A DNA stretch of 22,747 nucleotides from a virus. The stretch covers positions 1 to 22,747 of IMG/VR virus record IMGVR_UViG_3300035698_005120. One strand, 5' to 3'. The notes under the pieces are model-generated. The model worked only from the letters and a program-made list of their open reading frames with translations, searched no databases and was not told where the DNA came from. Made by a program: the position numbers and the translations under genes. Below are positions 1-8,605 of the stretch, piece after piece (within the stretch, counting starts at the first letter, position 1; each line of letters begins with the position of its first letter).

Positions 1-44
1 TGGACGCATCTTTTTTCGCAGCACCGGATGGAAAGGTAGGTAAC

Positions 45-1268
45 ATGAAAGATCGAATCAAGGAATTGAGACGGGTTAAGGCGTCGGAACTGCATGCCAA
101 CCCGAAGAACTGGCGGGTCCATCCCCAGGCCCAGGTAAAGGCCATGGAGGGCATCCTGGCGGAGATCGGATACGCGGGGGCATTGCTTGCCCGTGAGCTA
201 CCGGACGGCACCCTCGAGTTGATCGACGGGCATCTACGGGCGGAGCTTGACCCAGATCAGGAGGTGCCGGTTTTAATAGTTGACCTCGACCAGGACGAGG
301 CCAACAAGTTACTAACAGTCCTGGACCCGCTGGCGGCGATGGCGGAAGCCAACAAGGATGCCCTGGGGCAGTTGATGATGGAGATCGACACGGAGAGCGA
401 GGGGCTGCAGGCGATGCTCGATGAGTTGGCGAAGCAGGAAGGAATTGACGTTTTCGAGGCGGGGGCCGGGGAACTGCAAAACCCCGAGCCGCAGATCGAC
501 CGGGCGGATGAGTTGCAAAAGGAATGGAAGACCGAGACCGGGCAACTGTGGGAGGTGCCGGGCAAGGCGGGGACGCATCGGGTGTTGTGTGGGGACTCGA
601 CCAAGGAGGCGGACGTGGGGCGGCTGATGGGCGGGTTAAGTTGCGACATGCTATTGACTGATCCACCGTACGGCGTGGCGTATGTTGGCAAGACTAAAGA
701 CAAACTGAAGATCGAAAACGACGCATTGAGTGAAGGTGAATTAACGCATTTGGTTTGTGGTGCGTTTGACATAGCAGAACAAAATACCCGGCCCGGGGCG
801 TATTGGTATGCAACGGTCCCGCCGGGACCGTTGCATATTCTGTTTGCGAACGACTGGAAGCGGCGAGGGATACTACGGCAGATCTTGGTGTGGGCAAAAG
901 ACTCAATGGTACTGGGGCACTCAGAGTATCACTATCAACACGAGCCGATCTTATTTGGTTGGGTGCCGGGCGGCGAGCGGCACAAAAATACAGACCGCAC
1001 ACGTACGACATTATGGCAGGTGGATCGCCCAAAGGCATCGCGTGAACATCCCACTATGAAACCCGTCGAGTTGTGGGCCAGGGCGATGACTGACGGTAGC
1101 AGGCGAGCAGAGGTGGTCTACGACCCATTCCTCGGCTCGGGCACGACGATGGTAGCCGCCGAGCAGTTGGGCCGCGTGTGCTACGGCATGGAAATATCGC
1201 CGAAGTATGTAGCGGTGATCCTACAACGCATGAAGGACATGGGCCTTGAGCCGAAACTTGTGACATGA
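45..1268 (+). CDS. ParB-like nuclease domain / DNA adenine methyltransferase fusion
   Basis: This is a 407-aa protein. Residues about 10-95 look like a ParB/sulfiredoxin-like domain, with the box-II-like motif IDGHLR at 60-65. The C-terminal half is a SAM-dependent methyltransferase with DPPY at 206-209 and the SAM-binding motif DPFLGSG at 360-366. That motif order is typical of beta-class amino-methyltransferases, and DPPY favours N6-adenine. Such fusions are common in phages, usually beside the terminase, where they probably modify phage DNA against host restriction. The ATG at 45 has GGAAAGG and GTAGG upstream at good spacing. The frame is open upstream to the window edge, so an earlier start cannot be excluded, but the SD argues for this one. 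It overlaps the next gene by ATGA. The target sequence is unknown. Confidence 0.9.
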   Translation: MKDRIKELRRVKASELHANPKNWRVHPQAQVKAMEGILAEIGYAGALLARELPDGTLELIDGHLRAELDPDQEVPVLIVDLDQDEANKLLTVLDPLAAMAEANKDALGQLMMEIDTESEGLQAMLDELAKQEGIDVFEAGAGELQNPEPQIDRADELQKEWKTETGQLWEVPGKAGTHRVLCGDSTKEADVGRLMGGLSCDMLLTDPPYGVAYVGKTKDKLKIENDALSEGELTHLVCGAFDIAEQNTRPGAYWYATVPPGPLHILFANDWKRRGILRQILVWAKDSMVLGHSEYHYQHEPILFGWVPGGERHKNTDRTRTTLWQVDRPKASREHPTMKPVELWARAMTDGSRRAEVVYDPFLGSGTTMVAAEQLGRVCYGMEISPKYVAVILQRMKDMGLEPKLVT

Positions 1269-1618
1269 ATTACACACTACTACCACCAGGCGATTGGGAA
1301 AAAAATAGCACGCGAAAGCGGACGGTTGTTGTTGAAGGAATCTCTATCTCGCATTCCGTAATAATGACTATGAGAAAAGCAACGTGCACAATTTCGGATT
1401 GCGACTGGAATGGTATTAGTGCAGGAAGTTTGAAGATTGACGGTTTTACTTGCGCGCCGGATGGCAGATGTGAGATACAGCTAACCGAGTGCAGAAATAC
1501 AAAGTATTTTTATATGTATGTTGTAAACCCGGAAAACTTAGACAATATTCTCGAAACGTATGAGATTTACGAAAAGACCAACATAAAACAATTACTATTC
1601 GAGTTGGACCGAGGTTGA
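1265..1618 (+). CDS. hypothetical protein, 117 aa
   Basis: No family recognised. The start codon overlaps the methyltransferase stop (ATGA), which implies translational coupling. The protein has mixed beta-like content, four cysteines in the middle (CTISDC, CAPDGRC, then TEC) and a Tyr-rich stretch YFYMYVV. There is no signal peptide or membrane segment. The DNA is visibly more A/T-rich than the methyltransferase and terminase genes, and codons such as ATA, TTA and AAA are frequent. Together with the next gene it looks like a recently acquired accessory (moron) cassette ended by the terminator at 1951-1996. The function is unknown; a host-interaction or anti-defence role would be only a guess from position. 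Confidence 0.65.
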   Translation: MNYTLLPPGDWEKNSTRKRTVVVEGISISHSVIMTMRKATCTISDCDWNGISAGSLKIDGFTCAPDGRCEIQLTECRNTKYFYMYVVNPENLDNILETYEIYEKTNIKQLLFELDRG

Positions 1619-1622
1619 CAAC

Positions 1623-1895
1623 ATGTTGATTACAATACCATCAACCGAAGACGCACAGCTAAGTTTCAACAGGGACATAATCGAATTAGAGCCGTCAATG
1701 TTTTTTCCAAGCGAAAACGACATAGCAGGGGTGAGGACGTTTGAGCCGGGAGGGACAACGGTAAAAATAATCTACGACAACCGAGAATATAAGTTTTCCT
1801 TTGCGAAAGGCGATGAGCCGAAGTCCGGCGAGACTGTCTCTGCGTTCTGCATCGATTCACAAATATGGGTTAAATTAAAACTGCCAGAATTCTGA
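1623..1895 (+). CDS. hypothetical protein, 90 aa
   Basis: No family recognised. It starts four bases after the preceding stop, with GAGG of the previous gene's end serving as a possible SD. The sequence suggests a small beta-rich fold, with alternating hydrophobic strands such as VKIIYD, YKFSFA and IWVKLKL, and there are no transmembrane segments. It shares the A/T-rich composition of the 117-aa gene before it and is the last gene before the terminator at 1951-1996. It is probably transcribed with the methyltransferase as a three-gene unit. The function is unknown. Confidence 0.6.
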   Translation: MLITIPSTEDAQLSFNRDIIELEPSMFFPSENDIAGVRTFEPGGTTVKIIYDNREYKFSFAKGDEPKSGETVSAFCIDSQIWVKLKLPEF

Positions 1896-1950
1896 TGATA
1901 TAACCTAACCGCAACAACTTCGCCGGGTGGCCACCAGGCGAGGGAATAGC

Positions 1951-1996
1951 AAACAAAAGCCATGCAGGGCTGCATACCTGCATGGCTTTTTTGTTT
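1951..1996 (+). terminator. strong rho-independent terminator, likely bidirectional
   Basis: The left arm at 1951-1968 (AAACAAAAGCCATGCAGG) pairs with 1977-1996 across an 8-nt loop. The GC-rich core GCCATGCAGG/CCTGCATGGC is perfect and is followed by TTTTTTGTTT. The A-rich left flank would give a U-tract on the other strand as well. It sits between the methyltransferase cassette and the terminase gene, whose ATG is only 12 nt downstream. Confidence 0.9.
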
Positions 1997-2008
1997 GCGC
2001 CTTGAACT

Positions 2009-3958
2009 ATGACGCCACCACAGATAATAACCGAACTGCAAGAGAAGGAAAAAAAGCTGGCGAAGATGTTGCGCGACGTGCGGAAGGTTACCAAGGGGAC
2101 CACGGACAAGGGCGGCGGCTGGAACAAGAAGAGCCTCGAGGAGCATATCGCCGCCGGCACATATCAAAAGTACAGACACGGGCCGTTGCCTGTCACCCAG
2201 GTGGGATCGAAGAAGCCACCGGGCATCATCCACGCTACGGCTCGCAGTCAATCCAAGTGGAAGAAAAACGCTAGCGACGAGCACGCGATCCGCAATGGCT
2301 GCCGGTTCAACGAAGCCTTGGCCGAACACGCGGCGGGTTTCTTCCCTGAATATCTTTGTCACTCAAAGGGGCAATGGGCGGGGCAGGCTTTTGAGTTAAC
2401 GGATTGGCAGAAAGAGAAAATCATTTACCCACTGTTCGGCTGGGTGCGTCCGGACGGCACGCGGCGGTTCCGCCGCAGCTATATTGAGATGCCGAAGAAG
2501 AACGGCAAGAGTACGCTGGCCAGTGGCATCGGCCTTTACATGCTGGTGGGTGACGACGAGCAGGGTGCGGAGATATGGTCGCTGGGTGCCGACCGCGACC
2601 AGGCCCGTATCGTCCACAACGAGGCGATAAATATGATCGAGGCTTCGCCGAAGCTGTCGGCGGCGTTGAAGATCAACCGCACAAATTTCAACATCCTGCA
2701 TGGAAATAGCAAGAGTTGGTATCGGGCAGTCTCGGGAACGGCACGCGGCAAGCAAGGTGCCAATCTGCATTGTGCCATCATTGACGAGCTTCACGAGTGG
2801 CACGGCACAGACATGTGGGAGCGGCTGCGGTACGCATACCGAGCCCGGCGTGAGCCGTTGTCATTTGTTATCACCAATGCCGGGGACGATCTGCAAAGTA
2901 TTTGTTACCGGCAACACGAGAAGGCCGAGGCGGTGTTGAGTGGAGCCATTGTTGACGATGACTTCTTTGCCATGATCCTGGCCGTATCGCGGGAGGATGC
3001 GGAGCGAGAGGTGGCGTGTGTGGGCGAGGGTGCCGGGGAATTGCATGTTGCCCGCGTTTGCAATCCGGCCATCGGGACGATTCTATCTGAGCCTGACCTG
3101 GCCCGTGACATCAAGGACGCCATCCACACGCCCAGCGAGATGCCCAACTTGCTGCGGCTGACTTACGGCATATGGAACACGGGTGTTAATCCCTGGCTGA
3201 ATTCCGCGGACTGGGCGGCATGTGCTGCTGACTTCACCGAGGCTGACCTGGAAACGGCCACTTGTGCAGCCGGGCTTGATATGTCGCGGGTGCGAGACAT
3301 GACCGCCCTGGCTCTGGTGTTCCCCGATCCTGAGATTGTGGGCCGCTATCGCCAACTGGCTTACTTCTGGATGCCAGAAAAAACAATGTTCGAGCGGCAA
3401 CACCTGATCGACTACAAGTCCTGGGTGGACGCTGGGCTGTTGCGTGTTGGCGGTGACAAGGTGGTTGAATCATCTATTGTCGAGGCTGACATCCAAAAAA
3501 TATTCAAGCAGTTTTCCGTGACGCACCTGGCGTTCGACGCCATGTACGTTGATGAGACTCGACTGGGCGATCTATACCCCGACACCGACCCGGTGAAGTT
3601 CCCACAAACCGTCATGCAGTTCGCCGCGCCCACGGCTGAGTACGAGCGGCTTATCGTCGCTGGTGATCTGCTGCACAACAACAACGATGTGCTGACGTGG
3701 CAAGCGGGGAATTGCATGGTTAAGAGCGACCTCAATAATAATATCCGCCCGGTGAAACCGAAGCACGGCGACATACGCACGATTGACGGCATGGTCGCTG
3801 GTGTGATGGCATTGCGACTAGTGATGGGTGAGGACGCCGCAAGCGCATACGAAGACGAAGACGTGCCGATGTACGCCGACGACATCGAGTACGACGAAGA
3901 CACGGGCGACGACGAACTTGAAGATCAACCCACAGACGACGAGGGTATTTATGTTTAA
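2009..3958 (+). CDS. terL: phage terminase large subunit
   Basis: This 649-aa protein is the packaging motor ATPase and nuclease that moves DNA into the prohead and cuts it. The ATPase domain has a Walker A-like PKKNGKST at 162-169 and a Walker B at AIIDE (256-260; acidic residues D259 and E260). The C-terminal RNase H-like nuclease domain has candidate metal-binding Asp at 424 (in GLDMSRVRD), 510 (in LAFDAMY) and 593 (in TIDGMVAG). Length and layout fit the Terminase_1 family. The C-terminal 35 or so residues are strongly acidic. The ATG at 2009 has no clear SD and follows the terminator directly, so expression would need read-through. No small subunit is visible in the window; it may lie upstream. 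The 3' end overlaps the portal start by 8 nt. Confidence 0.93.
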   Translation: MTPPQIITELQEKEKKLAKMLRDVRKVTKGTTDKGGGWNKKSLEEHIAAGTYQKYRHGPLPVTQVGSKKPPGIIHATARSQSKWKKNASDEHAIRNGCRFNEALAEHAAGFFPEYLCHSKGQWAGQAFELTDWQKEKIIYPLFGWVRPDGTRRFRRSYIEMPKKNGKSTLASGIGLYMLVGDDEQGAEIWSLGADRDQARIVHNEAINMIEASPKLSAALKINRTNFNILHGNSKSWYRAVSGTARGKQGANLHCAIIDELHEWHGTDMWERLRYAYRARREPLSFVITNAGDDLQSICYRQHEKAEAVLSGAIVDDDFFAMILAVSREDAEREVACVGEGAGELHVARVCNPAIGTILSEPDLARDIKDAIHTPSEMPNLLRLTYGIWNTGVNPWLNSADWAACAADFTEADLETATCAAGLDMSRVRDMTALALVFPDPEIVGRYRQLAYFWMPEKTMFERQHLIDYKSWVDAGLLRVGGDKVVESSIVEADIQKIFKQFSVTHLAFDAMYVDETRLGDLYPDTDPVKFPQTVMQFAAPTAEYERLIVAGDLLHNNNDVLTWQAGNCMVKSDLNNNIRPVKPKHGDIRTIDGMVAGVMALRLVMGEDAASAYEDEDVPMYADDIEYDEDTGDDELEDQPTDDEGIYV

Positions 3959-5639
3959 TCCGTTCGCCCTATTTTCCAAACAGGCCGTTGCCGCCCAGCC
4001 CGGCCCGCTGGATGACTTTTGGTATGCTCCCCCTGGTCAGGCCACGCCAGCCGGTGTTGACGTTACGCTTGACAGTGCCATGCGGGTGTCTGCCGTTTAC
4101 GGTTGCGTCCGCATCCTCCGCGAGGCGTTGGGTCATTTACCATTCACCGTTTACGCATGGACGGGCAAAGACACGCGGGAAAAAGCCAAGGACCATTATC
4201 TGTGGGAGGTGCTGCACGACCGGCCAAACCATTGGCAGACGCCGATGACGTTCAAAGAGATGGGCGTATCTCATTTGCTTCTGCGCGGCAATTTCTATTG
4301 CGAGATCAAGGGTAGCGGCGACGGAATGGAACTGTGGCCGCTGAACCCGGAACGCATGATTGTGACGCAAACCAGCGGGGGCCGGTTGAAATATACATAT
4401 CGGCGGCAACCCGGTGATGCCATCGAGTACAGCCAGGAGGATATCTATCACGTTCGCGGCCAATCGCTCGACGGTATTGCAGGCGTGAGTGTAATCGAGT
4501 ACGCGCGGAACACCATCGGCTCTACCATCGCTCAGGAAACCCACGGGGCCAGCCTATTCAAAAACGGCGGGCTACCGGCGTTCTGGATTTATCGACCGCC
4601 CGAAAAGAAGTGGACATCGGACGCGCAAAAGAACTTTCGGCGAGGCTGGCGGAAGATGTACGGCGGCAGCGAGAACGCGGGCTCTCCGCCGATCCTGGCC
4701 GATGGCATGGAGTTGCGAGAGCTTAGTCTGAGCAACCGCGACAGCCAGTGGATTGAGTCGCGGGGATTGTCGGCGGAAGAGATATGCCGGTTTTTTGGTA
4801 TCAGCCCACACATGATCGGCGTAAAATCGACGGCACCGAAGAGCAACACGGAGCAGCAGTCGCTTGAGTTCTTAATGTACACGCTGACGCCGCTGGCCAC
4901 CCGATTCGAGCAGGCGGCGAATATGTCGCTGATCCTGGATCGAAAAAAGTATTTCGCTAAATTTAACCTTGATGCCTTGCGGAGGGCCGACACTAAATCA
5001 CGACACGAGGCCCATAACATTGCCGTGCAGGGCGGCTGGAAAAAGGTCAATGAGGTACGGGCGTTAGAAGACCTGAACCCCGAGCCGGGTGGCGACGTGC
5101 TACGATCACCCCTGAACATGCAGCCAGCGGGCGGTGGCCCTGACGAAAACGAGCAGGGCGGCCAGCCGGGCAAGGGTACGCCGAAGCCGCCGAAGCAACC
5201 AGAACAAACCGATGCCCTAGCCGCCGCCGACACAACCGACCGTGATAAAGCACGGCTGGCGGCTCGGGCGTCGTTTGCTATTTTGCTGGACGAGGCGGCC
5301 GAGCGGATCGCGGCGGCAGAGATCAAGGCGTTGTCGGTGCGTGCGGATCGAGCGGGTGAGGACCACGAGAAGTGGATGCACTGGCTGGCGGGTGTGTATC
5401 ACAAGCATCGTGATTACGCAGCCAAGGCCCTCGGCCCGATTTGTGATGCCTGGACGATCTCCTATGAGATGTCGTTGGACCGAGAGCGCTGGATTCAGTT
5501 ATGCGTCGAGGACCTGTGGGAAAGCCCGCTTGCAAAGCCTGAAACCGACATCCCCGCCCTACTTGAAACATGGAAAACAACCAGGGCCGGGGAACTGGCC
5601 GCAATTTTGAAAGAGGAATTTTTTGATGAAAAACTATAA
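3951..5639 (+). CDS. phage portal protein (HK97/lambda type)
   Basis: This 562-aa protein forms the ring at the unique capsid vertex through which DNA is packaged. The N-terminal half has the conserved portal look: AVYGCVRILREALGHLPF near residues 44-61, then the DHYLWEVLHDRPN, FKEMGVSHLLLRGNFY and AEEICRFFGISPHMIG segments. The reading frame is open from 3828, but the ATG at 3951 is chosen because it overlaps the terminase end by 8 nt, has GAGGGT just upstream, and begins a typical portal N-terminus. The last 150 or so residues follow a Pro/Gly-rich linker and form an Ala/Glu-rich, probably helical tail. The gene overlaps the protease start. Confidence 0.92.
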   Translation: MFNPFALFSKQAVAAQPGPLDDFWYAPPGQATPAGVDVTLDSAMRVSAVYGCVRILREALGHLPFTVYAWTGKDTREKAKDHYLWEVLHDRPNHWQTPMTFKEMGVSHLLLRGNFYCEIKGSGDGMELWPLNPERMIVTQTSGGRLKYTYRRQPGDAIEYSQEDIYHVRGQSLDGIAGVSVIEYARNTIGSTIAQETHGASLFKNGGLPAFWIYRPPEKKWTSDAQKNFRRGWRKMYGGSENAGSPPILADGMELRELSLSNRDSQWIESRGLSAEEICRFFGISPHMIGVKSTAPKSNTEQQSLEFLMYTLTPLATRFEQAANMSLILDRKKYFAKFNLDALRRADTKSRHEAHNIAVQGGWKKVNEVRALEDLNPEPGGDVLRSPLNMQPAGGGPDENEQGGQPGKGTPKPPKQPEQTDALAAADTTDRDKARLAARASFAILLDEAAERIAAAEIKALSVRADRAGEDHEKWMHWLAGVYHKHRDYAAKALGPICDAWTISYEMSLDRERWIQLCVEDLWESPLAKPETDIPALLETWKTTRAGELAAILKEEFFDEKL

Positions 5640-6522
5640 CCAAATCAACGCATTTATTACCGGCTCGATCTGGATGATTCTGCCCGAAAAAATGGACGCC
5701 ATGCTGAGCGTGGTGGAATCACGCACGGCGGGGTTTCAGATCGACGCCGATGTAGCCGAGAAGATGGCCGCCGCCAACCGATCCGGGAATTCGGCCAGCG
5801 TACAGCGAAACGTGGCCGTGTTGCCTGTTGTGGGCGTACTGAGCCAGCGAATGGGCTTAATGTCGGCCATGAGCGGCGGCACCTCTACGGAGCGGCTAGG
5901 GCGCGAGTTCGATGCCCTGGTGTCGGATGGGTCGGTGGATGCCATTGTGTTGGACATCGACAGCCCCGGCGGCAACTACGCCGGCACGCCGGAACTGGCC
6001 GCCAAGATATATGGGGCCAGGGGCAGTAAGCCGATTATTGCCGTGGCGAATTCAATGGCCGCCTCGGCTGCCTACTGGATCGGCACGGCGGCCGACGAGC
6101 TGGTAGTGGCCCCATCCGGCGACGTGGGCTCAATTGGCGTGCTTGTCATCCACGACGACGAATCCAAGTCCAACGAGCAGGAGGGTGTCAGCCGTGAGTA
6201 TATCACCTACGGTCGCAATAAGGCCGAAGGAAACTCGGATAGCCCGCTTTCCGACGATTCCCGCGCGTATATTCAACAGCGGGTGGATGAAAAGGGCAAA
6301 GTCTTCGACGCCACCGTGGCCAGGCACCGCGGCACCACGGCCAAGATTGTGCATGAGACCTTTGGCCAGGGCCGTATGTTCGCCGCCAAGGAAGCGGTTT
6401 CCCTGGGCATGGCGGATCGGATCGGCACCTTGGAGGGCGAGGTTGACCGGCTGATTAGTGCCCAGCGGTTGCGACGTGGGCGTCGAACCGCCATGCAGCG
6501 GCGGCGGATCGACCTGGCCTAA
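5626..6522 (+). CDS. S49 (ClpP/SppA-like) prohead protease
   Basis: This 298-aa peptidase probably cleaves capsid delta domains during head maturation. The conserved SppA/S49 segments are clear: DIDSPGGN, then ANSMAASAAYWIG with candidate nucleophile Ser147, the strand SGDVGSIGV, and the candidate general base Lys199 in YGRNKAEG. No signal peptide is seen, unlike bacterial SppA. The ATG at 5626 is preferred over the TTG at 5623 because AAGAGGA lies 8 nt upstream. It overlaps the portal gene by 14 nt and is followed, after a promoter and leader, by the capsid gene, the usual order. No separate scaffold gene is seen; the capsid N-terminus may serve that role. Confidence 0.92.
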   Translation: MKNYNQINAFITGSIWMILPEKMDAMLSVVESRTAGFQIDADVAEKMAAANRSGNSASVQRNVAVLPVVGVLSQRMGLMSAMSGGTSTERLGREFDALVSDGSVDAIVLDIDSPGGNYAGTPELAAKIYGARGSKPIIAVANSMAASAAYWIGTAADELVVAPSGDVGSIGVLVIHDDESKSNEQEGVSREYITYGRNKAEGNSDSPLSDDSRAYIQQRVDEKGKVFDATVARHRGTTAKIVHETFGQGRMFAAKEAVSLGMADRIGTLEGEVDRLISAQRLRRGRRTAMQRRRIDLA

Positions 6523-6529
6523 TTACTCA

Positions 6530-6557
6530 TTGACAGCGATTTTTATTATGGTATAAT
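6530..6557 (+). promoter_or_regulatory. sigma70-type promoter for the capsid gene
   Basis: A perfect -35 TTGACA (6530-6535) and a perfect -10 TATAAT (6552-6557) are separated by 16 bp of A/T-rich spacer. The predicted start is near 6564. It lies in the gap after the protease gene and would boost transcription of the major capsid gene separately from the packaging genes. Confidence 0.85.
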
Positions 6558-6563
6558 GCGACC

Positions 6564-6759
6564 CGTAACCTACCCGGCACGCCTCGGCGGCCGGGCGGCT
6601 ACGAGAACACACGATTAGGTTATCCATTACGCCACGGCGGGTGTGAAACCAACAACCTGTATTGACAGGCGGTTAGTTTTACGTCCGCCGTTTTTTATTT
6701 GTCCAGGATCATCCACGCCACGGCGGGTTGCACCGGCAGCAACCAAAAGGATGATTCAG
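6564..6759 (+). promoter_or_regulatory. long structured 5' leader of the capsid mRNA
   Basis: About 195 nt lie between the predicted start site and the capsid ATG. They hold a strong hairpin close to the 5' end (CCCGGC at 6573-6578 with GCCGGG at 6590-6595, plus inner CGCC/GGCG). A hairpin followed by a T-run comes next (GGCGG 6668-6672 / CCGCC 6685-6689, then T6), resembling a weak terminator. A third hairpin just before the SD pairs GGTTGC 6726-6731 with GCAACC 6739-6744. The motif CGCCACGGCGGGT occurs twice (6630-6642 and 6716-6728), and a related CGCCTCGGCG sits in the first hairpin. mRNA stabilisation or attenuation is possible. No known riboswitch is recognised. Confidence 0.55.
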
Positions 6760-8079
6760 ATGAATCGCAGACTTGCCAAGGCCGAAGAGCGCAAAAAGGC
6801 GTTGCTGGCCCACTCTACTTCACTCCTCGACGCGGCTGAAAAAGACGACCGCGATCTGACCGAGGAAGACCAAACCGCGTTCGATGCCAACCAGGCCGAA
6901 CTAGTGACGGTACAAGCCGCCATCGAGCGTGAGCATGAACTCAAGGCGTATCTCACCGACACGCCGCCGGTCAATCAGTTTACCGAGGATGACATCCCCG
7001 ATACGCTGGGCAGGATCACCAACCCCAAGGCGGCCTGGGAAGCTGACCCCAAAAAGGGGTTCTCCGATCCCACGGACTTCCTCACGACCATCATCGAGAG
7101 CACTCGAACGAACGTGCTTGATGATCGCCTAAAATTCATGGCCACGGCTGGCTCCGACGAGGCTGGCGGATACTCCGATCCCTACGGTGGGTTTTTGATC
7201 CCTGAGGGATTGGCCCCTGGGATGCTCAAAGTGGCACCGGAAGCCGATCCCATCGGCAATGCCATTACAAAAGTGCCGATGGCGTATCCCAAAGTGTCGT
7301 TTAACGCCAGGACGGATAAGGAACATGCAACCAGCGTCAGTGGTGGGTTGCTTGTTTATCGCCGGGCTGAAACCCAAACGGTTACCGCTTCCCGGATGGC
7401 ATTCGAGCAAGTCACGCTCGACGCACACGCCCTGTTCGGGCTGAGCTACGCCACCGAGGAAATCCTCGAGCGGTCGCCGATGTCGTTTGCCGCGATCCTG
7501 GAGGCTGGCTTCCGCGATCAATTCCAAGCCCACCTCACCGATGAGCGGATCAACGGTACAGGCGCTGGCGAATTTGAAGGCGTGATGACCTCGCCCGCAC
7601 TGGTGACAGTGACCGAGGAAACTGGCCAGGATGCCGACAGCATCTGCTACGAAAACCTAGTCAAGATGCGATCTCAATGTTGGGGTTACAACAACGCCGT
7701 CTGGCTTGCCAATCACGACACGCTGCCGCAGCTGATGTCAATCGTCTTCCCCGGCACGCTTGGCGGATTCCCCGTCTGGCAGACTAATGCCCGAGAGGGA
7801 CATCCTGACATGCTGTTCGGACGGCCCGTGGTGCTTACCGAGTTCTGTGGCACGCTTGGCGATCTGGGTGACATCATCCTGATTAACTGGTCGCAGTATC
7901 TTGAAGGCACCTACAAGCCGCTTCGCTCTGCCGAGTCGATCCACGTGCGATTTGTTAACCACGAGCGCACTTTCAAATTCTGGGTTGAGAACGATGCCCG
8001 CGGCTGGTGGAACGTACCACTGGAACCGAAGAACTCCACCACCCAACTGTCACCGTTTGTCTGCCTCTCGGCACGATAA
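6760..8079 (+). CDS. HK97-fold major capsid protein
   Basis: This 439-aa protein is the main shell subunit. Residues 1-65 or so are charged and helical (coiled-coil-like), as in the delta/scaffold domain removed by the prohead protease. The HK97-like core follows, with typical segments such as GGYSDPYGGFLIPEGL, LSYATEEILERSPMSF, the G-loop-like TDERINGTGAGEFEGVM, and FPVWQTNAREGHPDMLFGRPVVL near the end. An upstream GTG at 6643 would add 39 residues, but the ATG at 6760 has AAAAGG 9 nt upstream and begins a typical capsid N-terminus. The ATG at 6751 directly abuts the SD and is less likely. It has its own promoter and leader. Confidence 0.93.
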   Translation: MNRRLAKAEERKKALLAHSTSLLDAAEKDDRDLTEEDQTAFDANQAELVTVQAAIEREHELKAYLTDTPPVNQFTEDDIPDTLGRITNPKAAWEADPKKGFSDPTDFLTTIIESTRTNVLDDRLKFMATAGSDEAGGYSDPYGGFLIPEGLAPGMLKVAPEADPIGNAITKVPMAYPKVSFNARTDKEHATSVSGGLLVYRRAETQTVTASRMAFEQVTLDAHALFGLSYATEEILERSPMSFAAILEAGFRDQFQAHLTDERINGTGAGEFEGVMTSPALVTVTEETGQDADSICYENLVKMRSQCWGYNNAVWLANHDTLPQLMSIVFPGTLGGFPVWQTNAREGHPDMLFGRPVVLTEFCGTLGDLGDIILINWSQYLEGTYKPLRSAESIHVRFVNHERTFKFWVENDARGWWNVPLEPKNSTTQLSPFVCLSAR

Positions 8080-8117
8080 CCAACTAAACAAATCATTCCT
8101 TTGAAAGGATAATTATT

Positions 8118-8591
8118 ATGGCTGTTACTCCTGTATCAACAGTGAAGTTCTTTGCCAACAACAAGGTCACCTGTTGCTGCCATGCAAGTACAACCAACGC
8201 CACGGCCCAAACGGCTAAGTCTGGGGCCACAACCGCGACGTGGATAGCCATGCGAGATTACGAGGGCATTGCCATGCTGGCTGCATCTTCGGTTCTCGGC
8301 GGCAATGGCGTGGAAGTGTTGTCGATTTATGTCGCCACTAGTTCGGCTGGGGCAAATCCAGCGCTAGCGAAAACGGGTAATACCGTTGTCGGTGACGCAC
8401 TCGCCGATATGGTCGTGTTGGAAATTTCCGCAGCAGACATCGCCCAACTTGGCTCCCTTGCTGGTGTCGAGTATACGCATGTTATCGCGTGGGTCGAGTG
8501 CCAACACAACGACGATGAAGTCATCGTGACTTACATTCAGCACGGTGCGAAGCGGCCTGCCGCTGGCCTCACTGCTGACGTTATTGCGTAA
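8118..8591 (+). CDS. hypothetical structural protein, 157 aa
   Basis: No named family recognised. The gene follows the capsid gene by 38 nt with GAAAGG at good spacing, in the slot often used for capsid accessory proteins. The sequence is rich in Ala/Thr/Val with predicted beta strands: NKVTCCCHAST at the start, WIAMRDYEGIAMLAAS in the middle, and EYTHVIAWVECQHNDDEVIVTYIQHGAKRPAA at the C-terminus. An ordered beta-sandwich or small head protein is plausible. There is no signal peptide or transmembrane helix. A role as a head accessory or minor head protein is inferred from position only. Confidence 0.65.
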   Translation: MAVTPVSTVKFFANNKVTCCCHASTTNATAQTAKSGATTATWIAMRDYEGIAMLAASSVLGGNGVEVLSIYVATSSAGANPALAKTGNTVVGDALADMVVLEISAADIAQLGSLAGVEYTHVIAWVECQHNDDEVIVTYIQHGAKRPAAGLTADVIA

Positions 8592-8605
8592 CTCCCCTTG
8601 CTCAT

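Noticed and set aside
1-44. End of an upstream gene
   Set aside because: All three forward frames are short and open at the edge; frames 1 and 2 end before position 44, but there is too little sequence to choose or assign a product.
1615-1640. TTGACA and TACAAT before the 90-aa gene
   Set aside because: Only 10 bp separate the two hexamers, too short for a sigma70 promoter.
3828-3950. 41-codon upstream extension of the portal gene
   Set aside because: It lies within the terminase acidic tail in another frame, has a low-complexity Thr-rich translation, and the ATG at 3951 has the normal overlap and portal N-terminus.
6643-6759. 39-codon upstream extension of the capsid gene from GTG
   Set aside because: It has no SD and falls in the structured leader; AAAAGG supports the ATG at 6760.
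6640-6760. Known riboswitch in the capsid leader
   Set aside because: The hairpins and repeats match no riboswitch core that I can recognise.
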